Counted from the first letter of the stretch, positions 17,914 to 26,294 are shown. The stretch: DNA of 64,000 nt from Fibrobacter sp. UBA4297 (GCF_002394865.1 NZ_DGUZ01000021.1:296080-360079), one strand, 5' to 3'. Numbers and translations: made by a program. Notes: a model not told the origin generated them from the sequence alone.

Positions 17914-19317
17914 TCAAGCAAACAATTCTTTTATCGAAATAACCTTGTAATTGCCCAGATTTTTTATTTTCTTCTTGACTCCAGCCGTGACGCCCTTTCT
18001 GGAAAAAATCCAAAAATACAAATTGTCGCGTTTAATACACGGTGCGCACGCCTGCAAGTCAGAAAGTTCAGTCTCATCAAACGCCTTTTCAGTGTATTTA
18101 CATTCGCAAAGAATGGCATTATTCTCATCTTGGGCAACAATGTCTATTTCCTCTTGACGTTTCGCAAGAGGGTTATTACCCCACCAGCGTCCAACTTGTT
18201 CAGCAAAGAACGGAAGCTCGCCATTATAGGATTTTTCCATAATAAACTGCGAGCACACTCTTTCAAATCGATGCCCAATATATCCATTTAAGCTTTCAGT
18301 TGTAAACTCTCTATCGTAATAAATTTCAGGTGAAATAAGCCCATTCAACATATTCAAATGTTTATAAATAAACCTGAAATAAAAAGCAAAGTAGTTATCG
18401 TCAATGGAATAAAGCGTATTGCGAGCCTTGCCTTTTTCGCCAACAGGGATTTCTGTTTTGATAAATCCCAAATTTTGAAGGACGTTCAGGTATTTTGCAA
18501 TCTTCGCCCCATCTTCTCCAACCTTCATCTTTATATCATTAAGCGTCGAAGCACCAGAATTGATAGCAAGCAGAATATTCTTATAAAAAAGCGTTTCTTT
18601 GAGTTCCATGCGAAGCAACGTATCAATTTCATTGTATAAGTAGCCCGTTGTAGAAAGGCAATTTTTGATGACGTTCTCGCGAATAGAAACGGAATCGTCA
18701 AAAAGAGAAAGGTATAGAGGAATACCGCCAAGAATTGAATAAACCGTTAGGACTTCTTCGTCACTATATTTGGGGAAAAATTCTTTAGATTCTTTATATG
18801 AAAATGGTTGCAATTTCAAATCGGCAGTCTTGCGACCATATAAAGGTTTGGTCGAATCATCAAACAAGTCCTCAATAACAGAAACTTCAGAACCGCACAA
18901 AATAAAAAAAATGTTCTTTTTTTTCAGAATTCGGTCAATAGCATTCTGCAGCCCCGAATCGTATACAGGATTTGAATTGTACAAATAAGTAAACTCGTCA
19001 ATAATGATATTCACACGTTTAGAAAAAGCGGCACCATCGATGAACGAGTAGACATCCTGCCAAGTCTCAAGTGAATTCAAAAAATCGCCAGCATTTAAGA
19101 CCCGCTTCAATTCCGTACAAAAATTACGAACATTATTGGCTTCGCTCCCTTTGTCAGCAGTAAAGAACACAGTATCCTTTTCATGAAGCGAGGCAAAGTG
19201 AGCCAAAAGAAAACTCTTGCCCACACGCCTACGACCATGCATGATTAGCATTTCAAATTTCTTAGACCGATAAAGATCTTCAAGAAGCTTTAATTCTCTT
19301 TTACGTCCGACAAACAT
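17914..19317 (-). CDS. Archaeal-type ATPase with C-terminal DUF234 nuclease-like domain
   Basis: 467 residues. An N-terminal STAND-like ATPase (Walker A HGRRRVGKSF at residues 27-36; Walker B NIIIDEFTYLY near 105) is followed by a winged-helix region and a C-terminal domain with EIDIVAQDENNAILCECKYT, the core of a PD-(D/E)xK-like fold. The family is widespread, often in many copies per genome, and its role is unclear; defence or DNA-transaction roles are guesses. It stands alone, convergent with the ZIP gene. Three 15-bp palindromic repeats lie directly in front of its start. Confidence 0.8.
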   Translation of the reverse strand: MFVGRKRELKLLEDLYRSKKFEMLIMHGRRRVGKSFLLAHFASLHEKDTVFFTADKGSEANNVRNFCTELKRVLNAGDFLNSLETWQDVYSFIDGAAFSKRVNIIIDEFTYLYNSNPVYDSGLQNAIDRILKKKNIFFILCGSEVSVIEDLFDDSTKPLYGRKTADLKLQPFSYKESKEFFPKYSDEEVLTVYSILGGIPLYLSLFDDSVSIRENVIKNCLSTTGYLYNEIDTLLRMELKETLFYKNILLAINSGASTLNDIKMKVGEDGAKIAKYLNVLQNLGFIKTEIPVGEKGKARNTLYSIDDNYFAFYFRFIYKHLNMLNGLISPEIYYDREFTTESLNGYIGHRFERVCSQFIMEKSYNGELPFFAEQVGRWWGNNPLAKRQEEIDIVAQDENNAILCECKYTEKAFDETELSDLQACAPCIKRDNLYFWIFSRKGVTAGVKKKIKNLGNYKVISIKELFA

Positions 19318-19321
19318 ATTA

Positions 19322-19366
19322 TTTACTCCAAAGTTATTAACTTTAAAGTTATTTACTCTAGAGTTA
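19322..19366. repeat. Three tandem 15-bp palindromic repeats in the ATPase leader
   Basis: TTTACTCCAAAGTTA, TTAACTTTAAAGTTA and TTTACTCTAGAGTTA run head to tail from 19322 to 19366, ending four bases before the start codon. Each unit is itself a near-perfect palindrome (AACTTTAAAGTT in the middle one). Confidence 0.85.
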
Positions 19367-19433
19367 ATATAAAAATTTTATTTTAGAAAGTCAATAGACC
19401 TATCCAAAAGCGCTTTTTTTGCAAAAAAAATCG

Positions 19434-19922
19434 CTACAGTTCAATATAGTGCGGGATAATATCTTCGTAGTTTCCGTCCTTGAGCAGGAATCCCTTGGGA
19501 ATCACGCCTAGCTGCGTAAAGCCAAGTTTTTTGTACAACTTCAGTGCTGACGTATTCGTCGCGACAACCGCGTTGAACTGCAAAATCCTGAAGCCGATTT
19601 CCTTTGCCTTCGCGAGGCAATCTTTCATGAGAAATTCACCGATGTGCTGACCGCGCTTGTTCTTCTTCACCGCATAGCTCGCATTCGAAATGTGCCCGCA
19701 GCGCCCGACATTGTTCGGGTGGAGAATGTATAGCCCCACAACCTCGCCGGAGTCCGTATCAACAGCGATGCCCGTGAACGACTGCGACTTGAAAAAGGCG
19801 TCGCCCGTTTGCGAATTCAGCAATTCCGTTTGCGGGAACGCAACCCCGTCTTCGACAATGTCGTTCCAGATTGCAATCGCGTCGTTGATATACTTTGTAC
19901 TGTATCCTTCAATCCTAAGCAT
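19434..19922 (-). CDS. GNAT-family N-acetyltransferase
   Basis: 162 residues with the GNAT layout: early strand and helix (IWNDIVEDGVAFP), acetyl-CoA loop KNKRGQHIGEFLMKD (R/Q-x-x-G-x-G/A type) near residue 95, and the late strand plus NTSALKLYKKLGFTQLG. It transfers an acetyl group to an amine, with unknown acceptor. The nearest relatives by character are the yeast-Mpr1/phosphinothricin-like group. It lies 23 bases downstream of a LysR gene on the same strand, so the two may share a transcript. Confidence 0.85.
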   Translation of the reverse strand: MLRIEGYSTKYINDAIAIWNDIVEDGVAFPQTELLNSQTGDAFFKSQSFTGIAVDTDSGEVVGLYILHPNNVGRCGHISNASYAVKKNKRGQHIGEFLMKDCLAKAKEIGFRILQFNAVVATNTSALKLYKKLGFTQLGVIPKGFLLKDGNYEDIIPHYIEL

Positions 19923-19945
19923 GAGAATAATCCACTAATTTCTTT

Positions 19946-20827
19946 TTATTCCCCCAGCACGTGCCGGAGCGTATCAAGGAAAAGTTCGCCCGCCCGCGTG
20001 AACTGCTGGCCCCGCCGCCAAATGATGTACATGTTGGTGGTGAGCTCGGGCATGAGCGGCCTGAAACACAAGCGCGAAGTGCGGCTCGTATCCACCAGGC
20101 CGTCGAAAGTGAGCAGGTAGCCCGTGCCCTCTTTGGCAAGCACTGAACCGTTGTACGAAAGATCGAGCCCCACAATCACGTTCAGCTTCGAAATATCGTC
20201 GCCGAACCATTTCGGCAAATCCGCCACCATCGCCTGGCGCGACGCCAACAGCGGCTTGTCGAGCAAGTCCTTCGGCTCGATGAAATCTCGCTTGGCCAAA
20301 GGGTCGTCGCGACGCATCACCACGCCCCAGCGGTCCACCGAACGCACCGCAAGGCAGTTGTACTTTTCCAAATCGACGTTGTCTACAACCACCGCGAAAT
20401 CGAAAATGCCCTTGTCCAGCTTTTCCAGGGCGCGCTCGCTGTCGCCCGAATATAAGTTGTACTTAATCTTCGGATAGTCGTCCCGGAGAATCCCGATGCA
20501 CTTCGAAAGAAAGCTCACGTTCCGCGATTCCGCGCAGGCAATGGCAATTTCACCCACCACCTCGTCTTCCTTCAGCGACTTGAAATCCTGCACCGTCCTG
20601 TCCGCCATCGAAAGGATGTCCTCCGCACGCTCCCGCAAGAGTTCCCCCGCAGGTGTGAGCCGAATCGCGTAATTCGTGCGCTCGAAAAGCTTTTCGCCCA
20701 GTTCCTCCTCCAACTCCTTGAGCTGGCGACTCACCGTCGGCTGCGTCACGCAAAGATTATCCGCCGCGCGCGAGACATTCCCCAACCGCGCCGCCTCCAA
20801 AAAATACCGCAAAACTCGAAGTTCCAT
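19946..20827 (-). CDS. LysR-type transcriptional regulator
   Basis: 293 residues. N-terminal winged helix-turn-helix (NVSRAADNLCVTQPTVSRQLKELEEELGE split over residues 16-45) and a C-terminal periplasmic-binding-like effector domain. Full LysR length. No palindrome of the ATGC-N7-GCAT type is found in its own upstream region, though a flavin reductase with such a site lies 800 bases away. It could control that gene or the GNAT downstream. The coding strand is more GC-rich than neighbouring genes. Confidence 0.92.
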   Translation of the reverse strand: MELRVLRYFLEAARLGNVSRAADNLCVTQPTVSRQLKELEEELGEKLFERTNYAIRLTPAGELLRERAEDILSMADRTVQDFKSLKEDEVVGEIAIACAESRNVSFLSKCIGILRDDYPKIKYNLYSGDSERALEKLDKGIFDFAVVVDNVDLEKYNCLAVRSVDRWGVVMRRDDPLAKRDFIEPKDLLDKPLLASRQAMVADLPKWFGDDISKLNVIVGLDLSYNGSVLAKEGTGYLLTFDGLVDTSRTSRLCFRPLMPELTTNMYIIWRRGQQFTRAGELFLDTLRHVLGE

Positions 20828-20899
20828 ACCCGAAAACTAATAAAATTCAAGCCCCGCAGGTATGAAATTGCAAAAATAATGCCCGGAAGGAATAACTGA

Positions 20900-21208
20900 T
20901 TACAATCCCAAAATCCTCAGATAGTCCATCCGGCTATTCAAAATTCGAATGACAAAAACTTTATCACGTTCGTTCCGGTAAAAGACCAAATACCCGCTGA
21001 CAGAAAGGCAACGATACTTCGTCAAGCTATTTACCTTACCTCTTGACGAAGGGCCGATCTCGGGGAAGACGGCTAAGTCGTCAATGGCATCAAGAATTTC
21101 AATGAGTTTTTCGTTCGCCGCCTTGGGACTTTCCAGCTCGGTTTCGATATAAGCTTTGATGCCGTCTAAATCTTCGACGGCTTTTGGCGAAAATACGATG
21201 GAGGGCAT
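20900..21208 (-). CDS. RelE/ParE-family toxin
   Basis: 102 residues. It shows the ParE/RelE pattern: IVFSPKAVEDLDGIKAYI, an amphipathic helix pair, FPEIGPSSRG, YRCLSVSGYLVFYRN and VFVIRILNSRMDY. These toxins cleave mRNA on the ribosome or poison gyrase; the ParE-like RILN-R-DY ending favours the ParE branch. The start codon follows the antitoxin stop without any gap (TAGATG), so expression is coupled. Confidence 0.88.
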   Translation of the reverse strand: MPSIVFSPKAVEDLDGIKAYIETELESPKAANEKLIEILDAIDDLAVFPEIGPSSRGKVNSLTKYRCLSVSGYLVFYRNERDKVFVIRILNSRMDYLRILGL

Positions 21209-21454
21209 CTAGACCTCGTATTTTTTCCGCACATCAGCGGCGGAAAGCCATCGTCCCTGTTCGGCGGAGCGTTCGCCTTCGACAAGAGCCTTCTGTAACT
21301 TCAGTTCGGCGACCATGCGTTCGTATTCCTTGATGTCTATTACAACGTAACAACCGCGACCGTTCTTGGTCAAAAAGACTGGAGAATCTTCGGTCACGTT
21401 CTGAAGAACTTCGTTATAATTGCGCAAATCAGAAACTGGCAAAATACAGGGCAT
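21209..21454 (-). CDS. Phd/YefM-family antitoxin
   Basis: 81 residues. It starts MPCILPVSDLRNYNEVLQNV, the Phd/YefM DNA-binding domain, followed by PVFLTKNGRGCYVVIDIKEYE and a flexible C-terminal toxin-binding segment ending VRKKYEV. AGGAGG lies upstream of the start at 21454. It would neutralise the ParE/RelE toxin encoded next and repress the pair's promoter. A Phd-type antitoxin with a ParE-type toxin is a common hybrid pairing. Confidence 0.88.
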   Translation of the reverse strand: MPCILPVSDLRNYNEVLQNVTEDSPVFLTKNGRGCYVVIDIKEYERMVAELKLQKALVEGERSAEQGRWLSAADVRKKYEV

Positions 21455-21551
21455 GGGGAACCTCCTTTCCTAAAATACAAAATTTTAAGAATAATTGCAA
21501 GTAAAATTCAACGAAGTACGCGCGGTATTGTGAGTTTTCCGCCTTAAATCT

Positions 21552-21618
21552 ATGCCTAATAAGCATATCTAGTTATGAAAACAAAGTATTTGCAATATCT
21601 GAAAAATGAAGGTATATT
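21552..21618 (+). promoter_or_regulatory. LysR-type activator promoter, site A
   Basis: ATGC-CTAATAA-GCAT at 21552-21566, second box TATGAAAACAAAGTATT from 21574, and -10 TATATT at 21613-21618, 47 bases after the palindrome. It serves the flavin reductase at 21652. Confidence 0.7.
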
Positions 21619-21651
21619 TGAACATGTAAAGACTTCAACCGAGAGGAACCT

Positions 21652-22191
21652 ATGAAAAAAGTATTGGTCTTGTCCAGCAGCTTGCGCAAGGGAAGCAATT
21701 CCGAAACCCTGGCGCAGGAGTTCGCGAAAGGTGCCGCCGAGGCGGGCAACAAGGTGGAATTCGAGTCGCTGCGCGGCAAGAAGATCGGTTTCTGCATGGG
21801 CTGCCTCGCTTGCCAGAAGAAGGGCAAATGCGTCATCAAGGACGACGCGCCTGCCATCACCAAGAAGATGGAATCGGCTGATGTCATCGTGTTCGCGACA
21901 CCGATTTACTATTACGAGATGAGCGGCCAGCTCAAGACGATGCTCGACCGCGCGAATTCCCTCTATTCTAGCGATTACAAGTTCCGCGAAATTTACCTGC
22001 TCACATCTGCCGCCGACACCGACGCGAAGGCCATGAACATCGCAAAGCGCGGCATTGGCGGGTGGATAGCCTGCTTTGACGGCGTGAAGCTCAAGGGCTC
22101 CCTCTGCGCCACGGGTGCCGAAAGCGCAGGCGATGTCAAGAAGAATTCCGCGCTCCTGAAAAAGGCGTTCACCATGGGAAAGAAAGTTTAA
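21652..22191 (+). CDS. NADPH-dependent FMN reductase, flavodoxin-fold iron-sulfur flavoprotein type
   Basis: 179 residues with no signal peptide, so cytoplasmic. The flavodoxin-like start KVLVLSSSLRKGSNSETLA binds FMN phosphate; GFCMGCLACQKKGKC carries three Cys in the position where related iron-sulfur flavoproteins bind a cluster or a redox-active pair; ATPIYYYEMSGQLKTMLDR is the second flavin loop. The family reduces flavins or quinones with NAD(P)H. GAGAGG precedes the start. It belongs to the set with the ATGC-N7-GCAT promoter and is followed by a DUF1349 gene 36 bases later. Confidence 0.85.
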   Translation: MKKVLVLSSSLRKGSNSETLAQEFAKGAAEAGNKVEFESLRGKKIGFCMGCLACQKKGKCVIKDDAPAITKKMESADVIVFATPIYYYEMSGQLKTMLDRANSLYSSDYKFREIYLLTSAADTDAKAMNIAKRGIGGWIACFDGVKLKGSLCATGAESAGDVKKNSALLKKAFTMGKKV

Positions 22192-22227
22192 TAAAGGGTG
22201 ATCAACTATGAAAAAAAGGTATTCCTC

Positions 22228-22839
22228 ATGAAGCAAGTTTTTGACACTGCCGACCTGAAATGGACTCGCGAACCTGCAACTTACAAAGTTGGCGAGGATG
22301 AAATTTGCATCGTGACTGATCCGCATACGGATCTCTGGCAAAGAACTTATTACCGTTTTCGCAACGACAATGCGCCGGTTCTTCAGATTGAAACGGAGGA
22401 AAAATTTTTCTCGTTTGTCGTGAAAACAGATTTTTCTGGAAGCCATCATCGCTTCGATCAGTGCGGAATCGCTATGTATCTTGATTCTGAAAATTGGCTG
22501 AAAGCATCTGTTGAATACGAAAATGAAAAATTCCAGCATCTTGGTTCGGTTGTAACCAACCACGGTTATTCCGACTGGGCTACGACTGCTATCAGTGCCG
22601 AAATTAAAACGATGTGGTTCCGCTTTAGCCGTCGAGAAAGTGACTATTGCGTAGAATGCTCGCAAGATGGAAAAAACTTCACGCAAATGCGCATTTGCCA
22701 CATGTGGGAAGGTGCTGGAAAAATCCGCTTTGGTATTTACGCTTGTAGCCCTGAAGATTCCTCGTTCTTGGCAAAATTTTCAGACTTTGCATTGACGGAA
22801 TGCCTGTGGAAAGCTCACGACGGCCAGCAACCTGATTGA
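22228..22839 (+). CDS. DUF1349-family beta-sandwich protein
   Basis: 203 residues from ATG 22228, with AAGG upstream; a GTG at 22198 would add ten residues. The sequence is rich in short strands and aromatic residues (FSFVVKTDFSGSHHRFDQCG, WLKASVEYENEKFQHLGSVV, WFRFSRRESDYCVECSQDG), as in concanavalin-like DUF1349 proteins. Some relatives bind or act near sugars, but the function is not known. No signal peptide. It is likely co-transcribed with the flavin reductase. Confidence 0.75.
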   Translation: MKQVFDTADLKWTREPATYKVGEDEICIVTDPHTDLWQRTYYRFRNDNAPVLQIETEEKFFSFVVKTDFSGSHHRFDQCGIAMYLDSENWLKASVEYENEKFQHLGSVVTNHGYSDWATTAISAEIKTMWFRFSRRESDYCVECSQDGKNFTQMRICHMWEGAGKIRFGIYACSPEDSSFLAKFSDFALTECLWKAHDGQQPD

Positions 22840-22858
22840 ATTTGTTTATTAAATATCC

Positions 22859-22924
22859 ATGCCTAAAAAGCATAACAAACCATAGTAAATAAGCAATTGC
22901 TATTGTACAGGGAATAAATAATAT
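22859..22924 (+). promoter_or_regulatory. LysR-type activator promoter, site B
   Basis: ATGC-CTAAAAA-GCAT at 22859-22873, second box CATAGTAAATAAGCAATT from 22881, and -10 TAATAT at 22919-22924, 46 bases after the palindrome. It serves the lipoprotein hydrolase at 23001. Confidence 0.7.
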
Positions 22925-22937
22925 TAAAAACGTAAAG

Positions 22938-22966
22938 GGAGATGCCCGCTCGGAGACGGGCATGAC
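22938..22966 (-). repeat. REP-like hairpin repeat in the hydrolase leader
   Basis: Inverted copy of the 29-bp element at 13874-13902 with three differences, two of which pair. It would fold in the 5' untranslated region of the hydrolase mRNA. Confidence 0.7.
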
Positions 22967-23000
22967 AAATTAAGTCGAAATTTTTATTAGGAGATAAATC

Positions 23001-24224
23001 ATGAAATCCAGATTCTTAAAAGCGGCGCTCGCCGTGGTTTCCGCATGCACCCTGATGGCATGCTCCCCCGAAAAAGCCCCTTCGACTGGTTCGACAGGCT
23101 CACCAACCTTATCAGGGACCTTGTCGGCAACAAAGCAGGCAACAGAAACAGCCTCCGCGGCACAACAGACAAAGGACGAAAATATGAACAAGCTCACGCT
23201 CACCGCCGAATGGGACAAGGTTTTCCCCAAGAGCGACAAGGTCGAACATTCCAAGGTCACTTTCAAGAACCATTTTGGCATTGAACTCGCCGCAGACATG
23301 TTCGTGCCCAAGGACACGAGCCTCAAGGTGAACGGCAAGTTCCCGGCGATTGCAGTCTCTGGCCCGTTCGGCGCCGTCAAGGAACAGTCCAGCGGCCTTT
23401 ACGCCCAGCAGATGGCGGAACGCGGATTCCTGACCATCGCGTTCGACCCGAGCTTCACCGGCGAATCGGGCGGCGAACCGCGCTACATGAACAGCCCGGA
23501 CATCAACACCGAAGACTTCATGGCGTCCGTGGACTTTCTCTCGACCCGCGACAACGTTGACCCGGAACGCATCGGCATCATCGGCATTTGCGGCTGGGGC
23601 GGCATGGCGATTAACGCCGCCGGCATCGATACCCGCGTCAAGGCGACGGTTGCCTCGACCATGTACGACATGAGCCGCGTGACCGCAAACGGCTACTTCG
23701 ATTCCGCAAACAACGCCGATGCCCGTAACGAGGCCCGCAAGGCTCTGATGGCCCAGCGCACCAAGGACTTCAAGAACGGCACGTACGACCTGGCCGGCGG
23801 TGTCATTGACCCGCTCCCGAACGACGCTCCTTACTTTGTCAAGGATTACTACGCCTACTACAAGACCCCGCGTGGCTACCACAAGCGCTCCCTCAACAGC
23901 AACAAGGGCTGGGCCGCCTCCGCAGGCACCTCGCTCATGAACACCAAGCTCCTCGCATATGCCAACGAAATCCGTAACCCGGTGCTCATCATCCACGGCG
24001 AAAAGGCCCACAGCCGCTACTTCGGCGAAGGCGCATTCGAAAAGATGACCGGCAAGAAGGCGAACGTCCCCGCAAAACTCGACGCCACCAAGAACTGGAG
24101 CAAAACCGTCGGCAACAAGGAACTCCTCGTTATCCCCGGAGCCTCCCACGTGGACCTCTACGACAACCTGGAAAAAATTCCCTTCGAAAAGCTGAACGAA
24201 TTCTTCAAGACAAACTTGAAGTAA
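23001..24224 (+). CDS. Lipoprotein alpha/beta hydrolase, YcjY/dienelactone-hydrolase-like
   Basis: 407 residues. GGAG lies seven bases before the start. The signal ends LMAC, lipid on Cys21. Residues 29-37 come from a dispersed 25-bp repeat inserted in frame. The hydrolase core has an oxyanion region (AVSGPFGAVKEQSSG), the elbow GIIGICGWGG, with Cys where serine hydrolases have Ser, as in dienelactone hydrolases, and a late GASHVDLYD histidine. It acts outside the cytoplasm on an unknown ester or lactone. Its promoter has the ATGC-N7-GCAT site, so it is probably co-regulated with the exported redox proteins. Confidence 0.82.
   Translation: MKSRFLKAALAVVSACTLMACSPEKAPSTGSTGSPTLSGTLSATKQATETASAAQQTKDENMNKLTLTAEWDKVFPKSDKVEHSKVTFKNHFGIELAADMFVPKDTSLKVNGKFPAIAVSGPFGAVKEQSSGLYAQQMAERGFLTIAFDPSFTGESGGEPRYMNSPDINTEDFMASVDFLSTRDNVDPERIGIIGICGWGGMAINAAGIDTRVKATVASTMYDMSRVTANGYFDSANNADARNEARKALMAQRTKDFKNGTYDLAGGVIDPLPNDAPYFVKDYYAYYKTPRGYHKRSLNSNKGWAASAGTSLMNTKLLAYANEIRNPVLIIHGEKAHSRYFGEGAFEKMTGKKANVPAKLDATKNWSKTVGNKELLVIPGASHVDLYDNLEKIPFEKLNEFFKTNLK
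23087..23111 (+). repeat. Dispersed 25-bp repeat inside a coding region
   Basis: It matches 1751-1775 in 24 of 25 positions (core GGTTCG.CAGGCTCACCAACC). It adds a Gly/Ser/Thr-rich stretch just after the lipid-bearing Cys of the hydrolase. Confidence 0.75.
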
Positions 24225-24261
24225 AAGAAAACCATCAAACTGCGACAATTATCGCTGCTGT

Positions 24262-24295
24262 CCAAGGTCACAAATGTGACCTTGGTTGCTTTTTC
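24262..24295 (+). terminator. Intrinsic terminator of the lipoprotein hydrolase
   Basis: CCAAGGTCAC, loop AAAT, GTGACCTTGG, then TTGCTTTTT: a perfect 10-bp stem 38 bases after the stop. Confidence 0.88.
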
Positions 24296-24959
24296 ACGCC
24301 AGCGTATAGCTTTTATCCAGCAATTTCTTGATTTCGGTTAGCGGCACCGTTCCGTCAAGGATGACCGTTACCCAGCTTTTCTTGTTCATGTGGTATGCGG
24401 GGAGGTAGCCGGGCTTTTTCAGGAGCTCCGGCAATTCTTTCGGGACTATCTTGAAGTTTGCCACTTCGATAATCTCGTCGCCCTTGAGGCCAACTTTTGA
24501 TTTTTCGACAGTCCCCAATAGGCAATACCATTTCTTGTTTTCGTGCTTGCGGATGGCGGCGAATTGCGGAAACCGTTCCCACAGATATTCGGGCTTGTCT
24601 CCGTATTTTTGCTCCGCGTAGCCAATCAGGTCGTTCGCTGATTTCCTTTTAAAAATCTGCGCCTCAAAACATTCGTTGATGAATTTATCCGTAATAGCGA
24701 AGACTTCTTTGCGGATGCGGCCCACGAGAGCGCCCTGCACTGACAGCACCGAAAACAGTAGGTATTCTTCGCCGGAATCGTTATCGAACACCTTGACTGA
24801 AACCTTCTTCCCCCGTCCCACTCTGATTTCAAGACGGAATTGCCCGCCAAGTATTTCGCGGACGAGCGCATAGTTAGACCCTTCCTTCGTGAACCCGAAA
24901 GGAACGAGTTTCTTGACAAGAAGTTTCTTGCCGTTGAATTGTTCTTCGATGCTTGTCAC
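24294..24959 (-). CDS. MmcQ/YjbR-family protein
   Basis: 221 residues if GTG 24959 is the start (VTSIEEQFNGKKLLVKKLVPFGF fits family N-termini); ATG 24989 would add ten hydrophobic residues. The C-terminal 110 residues are the YjbR domain (KPEYLWERFPQFAAIRKHENKKWYCLLG split; GYLPAYHMNKKSWVTVIL). YjbR has a cystatin-like fold with a DNA-binding-type surface, but no function is proven. The N-terminal 110 residues are a second domain found with it in some proteins. It is divergent from the MFS gene. Confidence 0.75.
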   Translation of the reverse strand: MTSIEEQFNGKKLLVKKLVPFGFTKEGSNYALVREILGGQFRLEIRVGRGKKVSVKVFDNDSGEEYLLFSVLSVQGALVGRIRKEVFAITDKFINECFEAQIFKRKSANDLIGYAEQKYGDKPEYLWERFPQFAAIRKHENKKWYCLLGTVEKSKVGLKGDEIIEVANFKIVPKELPELLKKPGYLPAYHMNKKSWVTVILDGTVPLTEIKKLLDKSYTLA

Positions 24960-25037
24960 GATCAAAAAGATAGATAAAATCCTTGCCAACGGAAAAATTT
25001 TTTCCTAAATTCGCTTGCGAAATCAACGTGTAGCGGT

Positions 25038-25077
25038 CCCGCATAAGTCCAGTTGTATGGCTTTGCGGGCTTTTTTT
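25038..25077 (+). terminator. Candidate attenuator in the MFS leader
   Basis: CCCGCA.AAG.CC pairs with GG.CTT.TGCGGG (11 pairs, two bulges) followed by seven T, 36 bases before the MFS start. No plus-strand gene ends before it, so it acts in the leader. A second small hairpin, GGCGA/TCGCC, sits next to the ribosome site. Confidence 0.5.
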
Positions 25078-25112
25078 ATGGCGATTCCGTGCGGTTTCGC
25101 CAAGAGGAATTT

Positions 25113-26276
25113 ATGAGCGGAAAACAGAAATTCACTTTCCTTATGCTGTTGCTTGGGCTGCTTTCGGCGTTTGGTCCCTTCGTGACGGACCTTTACTTGC
25201 CGGCCCTCCCGAGCCTTGCCGATTACTTTGCGGCAAGCCCCTCGATGGCACAGCTTAGCCTCACCATGAGCATGCTCGGACTTTCGGTGGGGCAACTCTT
25301 TGTAGGCCCGCTGAGCGACAAGTACGGCCGCAAAAAGTTGTTGCTAGTTTGTCTGTTGCTTTTTGTTTGCGGGACTGTCGCTTGCATTGTCGCCCCGAAC
25401 ATCGTAACTTTCAATGTGTTCCGCCTGCTGCAGGGCATGGCGGCGTCCGGCGGCATCGTGATTGCCCGTTCCATTTCGGCGGATTCCTACCGTGGCCCCG
25501 TCCTCACCAAGTTCCTCGCCATGGTGAGCGCTGTGAACGGAGTCGCCCCGATTATAGCCCCGGTGCTGGGTGGTTTCTTGCTTAATTTCATGAGCTGGAA
25601 AGGGACTTTCGCGGTGTTGCTCCTGTATGGAGCGCTGTTGCTGTTTATGTCAGGGAAATTCCAGGAATCGCTCCCGGTAAAACGCCGCAGCAAAAAATCT
25701 GTCTTTGCGAGCTTTAGCTTGTACATAAAGGTATTCAAGAATCACACCTACGTTTCGTATTTCTTGGTATGCACATTCCCAATGATTATCTTGTTCGGGT
25801 ATATCGCGTCTTCGCCCTTTATCTACCAAAAAATCTACGGCCTTTCGCCTGTGGGCTTTAGTCTGTGCTTTGCGCTGAACGCCGTTTTCACGGCCATCGG
25901 TTGCGCGTTGTCGGGCAAAGTCGGCAACGAAATCAAGGCCTTGAAAATCGCGGGCACGGGAATGTTCGTTTTCGCAATTGCTGTTGCTGTCGCCCTCATG
26001 ACGCACGCTTTACTCCCGATTCTGCAGGTCACCTTCATGGGGCTTACGTTCATGTTCGGCATGAGTCAGCCCCCGGCAAACGCGTTGGCTTTGAACGCCG
26101 AACGCGCAAATGCAGGCACCGCAGCCGCGGCCATAGGGGCATCGGGCTTCTTGATGGGCGGAATCGTTTCTCCGCTGGTGGGCATGGGCGACATCGCCAC
26201 AAGTGCATCAATCGTGCTTCTTGTGGGTGCAGTGTTGACGCTTATTTCGATTTCGGCAATGGCCTTTCGCCGTTAA
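25113..26276 (+). CDS. MFS multidrug transporter, Bcr/CflA type
   Basis: 387 residues from ATG 25113, which has AAGAGG six bases upstream; further upstream starts lie in the attenuator. Twelve membrane helices. The first helix has FGPFVTDLYLPALPSL, typical of Bcr/CflA, and the loop 2-3 motif is GPLSDKYGRKKLLL. Members expel bicyclomycin, chloramphenicol or sulfonamides, or export cysteine. The inducer could act through the leader hairpin. It lies convergent with copA, 18 bases away. Confidence 0.9.
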   Translation: MSGKQKFTFLMLLLGLLSAFGPFVTDLYLPALPSLADYFAASPSMAQLSLTMSMLGLSVGQLFVGPLSDKYGRKKLLLVCLLLFVCGTVACIVAPNIVTFNVFRLLQGMAASGGIVIARSISADSYRGPVLTKFLAMVSAVNGVAPIIAPVLGGFLLNFMSWKGTFAVLLLYGALLLFMSGKFQESLPVKRRSKKSVFASFSLYIKVFKNHTYVSYFLVCTFPMIILFGYIASSPFIYQKIYGLSPVGFSLCFALNAVFTAIGCALSGKVGNEIKALKIAGTGMFVFAIAVAVALMTHALLPILQVTFMGLTFMFGMSQPPANALALNAERANAGTAAAAIGASGFLMGGIVSPLVGMGDIATSASIVLLVGAVLTLISISAMAFRR

Positions 26277-26294
26277 TCTTTGAATGTCTCGCCA

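Noticed and set aside
19322..19366. CRISPR-like repeat
   Set aside because: Units are 15 bp, adjacent without spacers, and only three.
20840..20890. Regulon palindrome in front of the LysR gene at 19946
   Set aside because: TATG and a late ATGCC occur, but no GCAT arm at the right distance.
21556..22701. 381-codon minus-strand frame over the flavin reductase and DUF1349 genes
   Set aside because: It spans two real genes on the other strand and shows no recognisable protein features.
23112..24248. 378-codon minus-strand frame over the lipoprotein hydrolase
   Set aside because: Gly/Val/Ala/Glu-rich antisense text typical of a GC-rich coding strand read backwards.
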